Of a DNA stretch of 64,000 bases, positions 59,358 through 64,000 are shown piece by piece. Within the stretch, counting starts at the first letter, position 1. Each line of letters opens with the position of its first letter. The position numbers and the translations under genes are program-made. Where the stretch lies: the NCBI RefSeq assembly GCF_026314945.1, contig NZ_CP111121.1:3038001-3102000 (forward strand), in the 5' to 3' direction. Under the pieces are notes generated by a model. It did not search any database. It worked only from the letters and a program-made list of their open reading frames with translations, and was not told where the DNA came from. This DNA comes from Chryseobacterium fluminis (GTDB lineage: Bacteria; Bacteroidota; Bacteroidia; Flavobacteriales; Weeksellaceae).

Positions 59358-61514
59358 TTAAAACCAGTGTCCTAAAATAACACTGAATATGCCTTTTTGA
59401 TTATTTTTGAGTGAGTGACTGAAGTTTACTTTAATCTGTCCGAATGGAGATTTATATCCGGCGGTAATTCCCAATGAACTGTAATTGAGTTTCACTGCAT
59501 CTTCAAAACTTATATCGTCAGATAGATTGGCAAAAGAAAAGTTTCCGCTCAGAAAGTAGTTTTTATTAAATTTAAATTGCAGATCATTCGAGATCAATAT
59601 AACATTATTGGTATTAAGCTGGGCAAAATAGAAACCTCCGAATCTTTTAAAATTGACGACATTTTGCTCAAAAATTCCACCTAATCTGTACTGATAGAAT
59701 GAAGGAAGATTTTCACCAATTGTAATTCCCCCATAAAGATTCAGTCGGTAAGCGAATTGTCTGGTTAACGGTACGTTTATTCTGATATCCGCTTTCACCT
59801 GAACAATTCTTTTGTCTACTTCGGATTTCAGCAAATCCACTACTTTTCCTTCCGCACCAATATAGATTCCTTTACTCGGAAAATCTTTGTCGTTCTGGGT
59901 GTCGCTTTTTATGAAAACATAAGGGTTTAAAAAGCGGCTGTATCTGATATTGGCATCATTAATTTCAGCTTTAAAATAATCATGGCTGAGACCACCGCCA
60001 ACAGCAAATTTATCTTTCCAGACGGACTGGATAAACATCTCATTCCTTAACCACTCCCAACGGTCAACGGTATTGTTACTGACATCTTTCAGATCAAAGC
60101 TCATTCCGGAAGAATAAATTCCAAAACCGGGAATATAGCCGTTGTCAATAAAATAGTTTAAATAATACCTGGGTTTATCACCTACCACTACATCCAGTGA
60201 AAGATTGGTATTTTTAAAAAGGAGACGTTTTGCCGAATAATTTAACAGGAGACCCGTTTTAAAAACATCATCATAATGAAGTCCGAATTTCAGAAAGTGC
60301 CGGGCATCATCTTCGGTTACATAAAGCTTAAGATAACTGGCCTCTCTGTCAGCAATGATGTCATAATTGATAAATCTGTAATTGTTAGTGGCTACCAGCT
60401 TATCGATCATTTTATTGACATTACCATAGGTCTGAAGAGAGGGGAGCCGGAGTCCCATCTTTCCGAGGACATAGTTTTTACCGTATATTTTACTACCGTC
60501 CAGAGACAGGCTGTCGATCTTATAAACATTGGAATATATGGGATTTGTAGGCTGTCTGAGACGGTCAAACTCCCGTTTGGGTAACTGCTCTAAAATATCG
60601 GTATATTTAAGCCCTTCTATATAGCCGTTATCAAGAATTTTTTTCTTGTCATCATAACTGGTAGCCGACATTCCTTTCAGGTCAGGTTTGATATTAATAT
60701 CTGTATATTTATATTGACGTCTGGTATCTTTATGGATATTCATGTCAATTACCTGGTTCAGAATCGCAATAATATTATTTAGATCTTCTCTTTTGGAAAG
60801 ATCCTGATTAAGATCAACCCCGATTACGATATCAATGCCTTTATCTTTTAAAGGTTTGGAAGGATAGTTGACGGTCATAGCACCGTCAATGTAAATACTG
60901 TCACCAATTTTTACGGGATCCATCAGTGAGGGAAAAGCAGAACTTGCCATAATGGACTGTACGAGATCTCCTTTTTCAAAAATCTGCATATTTCCACTTT
61001 CGAGATTGGTGGCTACACACATAAAAGGAATCGGCAGTTTGGAAAAGTCATCTATATTGGAAACGTTCTTGAAAAGCTCCTTTAATAAATATACATTCTT
61101 CTGTCCTGTGCTGATAGAGGAGGGAAGGGTAATCTTGCCGTTCTTCAGCGGAATCGACAGAAGATATTTGTCGACAGATTTATTAAAGAACGAACTTTCC
61201 TGTCTTGATTTAGGATCCGTAATCAGAGAATAGAAATCGGTGTCCATTACAATCTTTTCTATTTCTTTTCCGGAATATCCGGAAGCATACAAACCTCCGA
61301 CGATGGCTCCCATACTGGTTCCGGCAATATAGTCAACCTTAATTCCCAAAGAATCGAGTACCTTAAGAACTCCTACGTGAGCAAAGCCTTTAGCTCCGCC
61401 TCCTGCCAGTGAAAGTCCTATTTTCGGATTTTTAGGAATCACCAGATCTTTTTTTACCTGAGATTGAATCAAAAATAGCTGAACTGTCAATAGAAGGATC
61501 AGGAGTTTTTTCAT
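59358..61514 (-). CDS. Patatin-like phospholipase fused to a BamA-like barrel
   Basis: A 718-residue outer-membrane protein. After the signal peptide (MKKLLILLLTVQLFLIQSQ) comes a patatin domain: oxyanion loop LAGGGAKGFAHVG (residues about 35-47), nucleophile Ser in GTSMGA (about 65-70) and catalytic Asp in DGAMTVNYP (about 210). A POTRA-like linker (SLDGSKIYGKNYVLGKMGLRL) and a C-terminal barrel of the BamA/bacterial surface antigen type follow (about 400-718, ending FSVILGHWF). This is the PlpD-like type V secretion layout, widespread in Bacteroidota. Substrate is presumably a lipid. Confidence 0.9.
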   Translation of the reverse strand: MKKLLILLLTVQLFLIQSQVKKDLVIPKNPKIGLSLAGGGAKGFAHVGVLKVLDSLGIKVDYIAGTSMGAIVGGLYASGYSGKEIEKIVMDTDFYSLITDPKSRQESSFFNKSVDKYLLSIPLKNGKITLPSSISTGQKNVYLLKELFKNVSNIDDFSKLPIPFMCVATNLESGNMQIFEKGDLVQSIMASSAFPSLMDPVKIGDSIYIDGAMTVNYPSKPLKDKGIDIVIGVDLNQDLSKREDLNNIIAILNQVIDMNIHKDTRRQYKYTDINIKPDLKGMSATSYDDKKKILDNGYIEGLKYTDILEQLPKREFDRLRQPTNPIYSNVYKIDSLSLDGSKIYGKNYVLGKMGLRLPSLQTYGNVNKMIDKLVATNNYRFINYDIIADREASYLKLYVTEDDARHFLKFGLHYDDVFKTGLLLNYSAKRLLFKNTNLSLDVVVGDKPRYYLNYFIDNGYIPGFGIYSSGMSFDLKDVSNNTVDRWEWLRNEMFIQSVWKDKFAVGGGLSHDYFKAEINDANIRYSRFLNPYVFIKSDTQNDKDFPSKGIYIGAEGKVVDLLKSEVDKRIVQVKADIRINVPLTRQFAYRLNLYGGITIGENLPSFYQYRLGGIFEQNVVNFKRFGGFYFAQLNTNNVILISNDLQFKFNKNYFLSGNFSFANLSDDISFEDAVKLNYSSLGITAGYKSPFGQIKVNFSHSLKNNQKGIFSVILGHWF

Positions 61515-61517
61515 GGT

Positions 61518-63965
61518 TTAGTCTTTTATATAGATCCTTTTCACCCGGGGCGAAATGGACGTTAGTACTTCATACGTTATGGTCTTGCAATACGCTGCAA
61601 ATTCCTTTAAACTTGGTTTTGCATTAAAAATGGTGACGGTGTCACCTTCTCTGACATTTGGAATAGCATCTACATTGATCATCATCATATCCATACAGAT
61701 ATTTCCGACGATGGGTGCGAAAGTTTTACTGATGCCTACACTGCCAACCTGGTTTCCAATAAGCCTGGGGATTCCGTCAGCATAGCCTACAGGAATGGTG
61801 GCAATTTTAGTTGCATGATCTGTTTTATATTTTCTGCTATAGCCTACAGACTCTCCGTTTTCTACCAGCGATATTTGTGAAATTACAGTCTTAAAACTTA
61901 CCACAGACCGCAACTGTCTCTGTATTCCACCGTTCGGTGATTCTCCGAGCATCCCTATACCAATTCTTACCATATCATACTGATGATCGGTGTAGCTTGT
62001 AATTCCTGATGAATTTAATATATGGCGGATAGGAGTGTAGCCCAAATTTTTAATCAGATAACTTGAATTTCTTTCAAACGTTTCCAGCTGACTGAGTGTA
62101 AATTCTCTTTCGGCCGGTATATCAGAAGACGAAAGATGACTGAAAATACTTTGAACTTTTAAATTTTTATGAGATAAAACCTCAATCAGTTCATCCAGCT
62201 CAGAATTTTTGAAACCCAGACGGTGCATGCCTGTTTCAAGTTTAATATGAATAGGATATTTTTTATCAAATCCTGATTTCTGAACTGCTTCATTGAATAA
62301 TTCTAAAACCCTGAAACTGTAAATCTCAGGTTCCAGGTTATAGTGGATGACTGTTTCATAACTGTGCTGCTCAGGATTCATTACTACAATAGGAACGGTA
62401 ATTCCTTTTTTACGAAGCTCAACGCCTTCGTCTACAAAAGCAACGCCCAGATAATCGATATGATGGTGCTGTAAAAATTCTGATATTTCATAACTTCCCA
62501 GTCCATAAGCATTGGCTTTTACCATAGCCATCATTTTGGTTGACGGTTTAAGCAAAGACTGATGGTAACTGATATTATGAAGAATGGCATTCAGGTTAAT
62601 TTCTAAAACAGTATCATGTTTTCGGAGTTCAAGTATATCTTTAAGCCTTTCGATCCCGAACTTTCTGGCTCCTTTCAGTAAAATGATCTGATTTTCAAGT
62701 TCCGTAAGGTGTTTACTGTCAATGACCTCCTGAGTATTAATGAAAGTATATATTCTGGCATTAAATAATTCACTGAATTTAGATATTTCTTCACCAATAA
62801 GGAATATAGAATCAAATTTCTGCTCATTAACGAGTTCAGAAACTTCGTCGTAGAGTTCCTTAGAATTAGACCTGACTCCAATAATATCAGTTAACACCAA
62901 TGATTTTTTTGGCTTATTATATTCATTCAGAAACTGTAGGGCCGTTTTCAGAGAATCCAGATCAAGATTGAACGAATCATTGATAACGATATTACTCTTA
63001 ATTCCTTCAATGGCTTCAAGCCTCATTTCAACAGCCTTTAAAGCATTGATTTTTTCGACTATTTTATCATTTTCGATACCCAGCTCCTTTAAGACCGTTA
63101 CCAGTGCCAATGCATTCGTTAATGTAGCTTCATCTCTCTGATGAACGGGAAAAGATATTTCTTCGTTAAAATAACATACTTTCACGTCTTCATTTCTGGA
63201 GATACCGTCTTTAAAGAAAACATCATTCTGCTGTTCAAAACCGTAGGATATTAATTTTTTATCAGAATACAATTCCTTTATTTTTTTGTCAACCAAAAAA
63301 TGATCGCCATTATAAATAATGACCTCCGATCTTTTGAAGAGTTTGATTTTTTCATCAATCAGTTCTTCTTCAGACGTGAAATTGGCAAGATGGGCAGTTC
63401 CGATGTGAGTCAGCAGACCGATTGCAGGATGGAAGATGTTTTCAAGCTTTTCCATTTCCTGAGGTCTGGAAATTCCGACTTCGAAAATGCCGAGTTGGTG
63501 GGCATTATTGATCTGCAGCAGAGAAAGGGGCAGGCCAGTCTGCGAATTAAAACTTTTAGGGCTTTTAACTGTTGGAAATTCATTCCATAGACATTGGTAG
63601 AGCCATTCTTTCAAAATGGTTTTGCCATTGCTTCCTGTAATTCCGATCGATTTCAGGTGAGCATTCTCAAAATGATATTTAGACAGTTTCTGAAGAAATT
63701 CTAGCGCATTTTCAACAATAATCCATGTTACATTTTCAAACTGAGGATAGTGATGTTCGGAAATAATAATATTAATTCCCCGGCCAATGGCAGATTCAAT
63801 GAATTTTTCACCTGAATTTTTATAAGTATTGATGGCAATAAATGCGGCATCTCTGGTAGAATAAATAATCCTGCTGTCGAAAGCTATGTTTCTGATGATC
63901 AGACAACCATCACCAATGAAATGCGAATTGGTAATTTCTGCAATATATTTTATTGTGTAGTTCAT
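61518..63965 (-). CDS. murF-alr: Bifunctional UDP-MurNAc-tripeptide D-Ala-D-Ala ligase / alanine racemase
   Basis: An 815-residue fusion typical of Bacteroidota. Residues 1 to about 445 are MurF: IGITGSNGKTILKEWL (ATP loop, about 107-122), EVGISRPQEM, LTHIGTAHLANF. Residues about 450-815 are a PLP-dependent alanine racemase: EINLNAILHNISYHQ, the PLP Lys in MAMVKANAYGLGSYE, HIKLETGMHRLGF, the Tyr in VGYSRKY and IPVGYADGIPRL. One protein thus makes D-Ala and adds D-Ala-D-Ala to the peptidoglycan precursor. In the MurF ATP loop Thr is replaced by Ile (GNGKTILKE instead of GKTTTKE), a change often seen in these fusions. Start is the ATG at 63965. Confidence 0.94.
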   Translation of the reverse strand: MNYTIKYIAEITNSHFIGDGCLIIRNIAFDSRIIYSTRDAAFIAINTYKNSGEKFIESAIGRGINIIISEHHYPQFENVTWIIVENALEFLQKLSKYHFENAHLKSIGITGSNGKTILKEWLYQCLWNEFPTVKSPKSFNSQTGLPLSLLQINNAHQLGIFEVGISRPQEMEKLENIFHPAIGLLTHIGTAHLANFTSEEELIDEKIKLFKRSEVIIYNGDHFLVDKKIKELYSDKKLISYGFEQQNDVFFKDGISRNEDVKVCYFNEEISFPVHQRDEATLTNALALVTVLKELGIENDKIVEKINALKAVEMRLEAIEGIKSNIVINDSFNLDLDSLKTALQFLNEYNKPKKSLVLTDIIGVRSNSKELYDEVSELVNEQKFDSIFLIGEEISKFSELFNARIYTFINTQEVIDSKHLTELENQIILLKGARKFGIERLKDILELRKHDTVLEINLNAILHNISYHQSLLKPSTKMMAMVKANAYGLGSYEISEFLQHHHIDYLGVAFVDEGVELRKKGITVPIVVMNPEQHSYETVIHYNLEPEIYSFRVLELFNEAVQKSGFDKKYPIHIKLETGMHRLGFKNSELDELIEVLSHKNLKVQSIFSHLSSSDIPAEREFTLSQLETFERNSSYLIKNLGYTPIRHILNSSGITSYTDHQYDMVRIGIGMLGESPNGGIQRQLRSVVSFKTVISQISLVENGESVGYSRKYKTDHATKIATIPVGYADGIPRLIGNQVGSVGISKTFAPIVGNICMDMMMINVDAIPNVREGDTVTIFNAKPSLKEFAAYCKTITYEVLTSISPRVKRIYIKD

Positions 63966-64000
63966 AAACTACTTCTCTGTAATTAAATTATAATTGAAAT

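Overview
The window looks like a chromosomal segment of a flavobacterium of the Weeksellaceae, most probably Chryseobacterium or a close relative. Supporting features are the gliding/type IX secretion lipoprotein PorW/SprE, a secreted protein with a T9SS sorting domain, GLPGLI and TonB-dependent outer-membrane genes, a fused MurF-alanine racemase, DUF4421 and DUF3127 proteins, and promoters of the Bacteroidota type (TTTG, about 20 bases, TAnnTTTG). Almost no Shine-Dalgarno sequences are visible. Genus assignment is an inference from gene content.

Layout. 1-3000: an AT-rich accessory patch with the start of a restriction-endonuclease-like gene, a RES-domain toxin-like gene and a complete ISAon1-type insertion sequence. 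3065-3410: a tRNA operon (Leu-UAG, Gly-GCC, Leu-UAA) with its promoter and terminator. 3500-20400: housekeeping and envelope genes (DUF3127, a frameshifted aat, an EamA transporter, a TPR protein, glmM, feoA-feoB with a small Cys-rich partner, GLPGLI and TonB-dependent proteins, a JmjC-like cupin protein, an M14 peptidase). 20595-31273: a dense block of 15 minus-strand genes, most acting on NAD, ADP-ribose or RNA 2'-phosphate: phosphoesterase, KptA, ADP-ribosylglycohydrolase, Sir2, two macrodomain proteins, DUF4291, a microbial-type PARG, a 'crystallin J1' family protein, a short PurA-like enzyme, a vWA protein with a small partner, a 2OG-Fe(II) oxygenase, NADAR, and an NrtR-like Nudix regulator. 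31488-40306: secreted and surface proteins, lepA, and an ECF sigma factor with putative anti-sigma and CpxP-like partners. 40506-52741: DUF2520-kdsC-maf, PorW/SprE, tsaB, yraN, a PQQ-propeller lipoprotein, LD-carboxypeptidase, LysE, rnr. 53192-63965: rpiB, pgk, a methyltransferase, mnmG, ybeY, a patatin/BamA-like protein and murF-alr.

Two results stand out. First, the ADP-ribose block appears to be a regulon: four copies of a 15-base element, GYGTA-N5-AACRC, sit in its regulatory regions. Two of them (nrtR-like and NADAR genes) begin exactly at the end of a good TTTG/TAnnTTTG promoter, which fits autorepression by the Nudix regulator. Second, two perfect parS sites (TGTTTCACGTGAAACA) flank mnmG, and a 636-base AT-rich gap between rpiB and pgk carries a perfect DnaA box and several near matches. 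The right end of the window is therefore probably the replication-origin region of the chromosome.

All functions are read from sequence motifs and remembered family features; no database search or alignment program was run.
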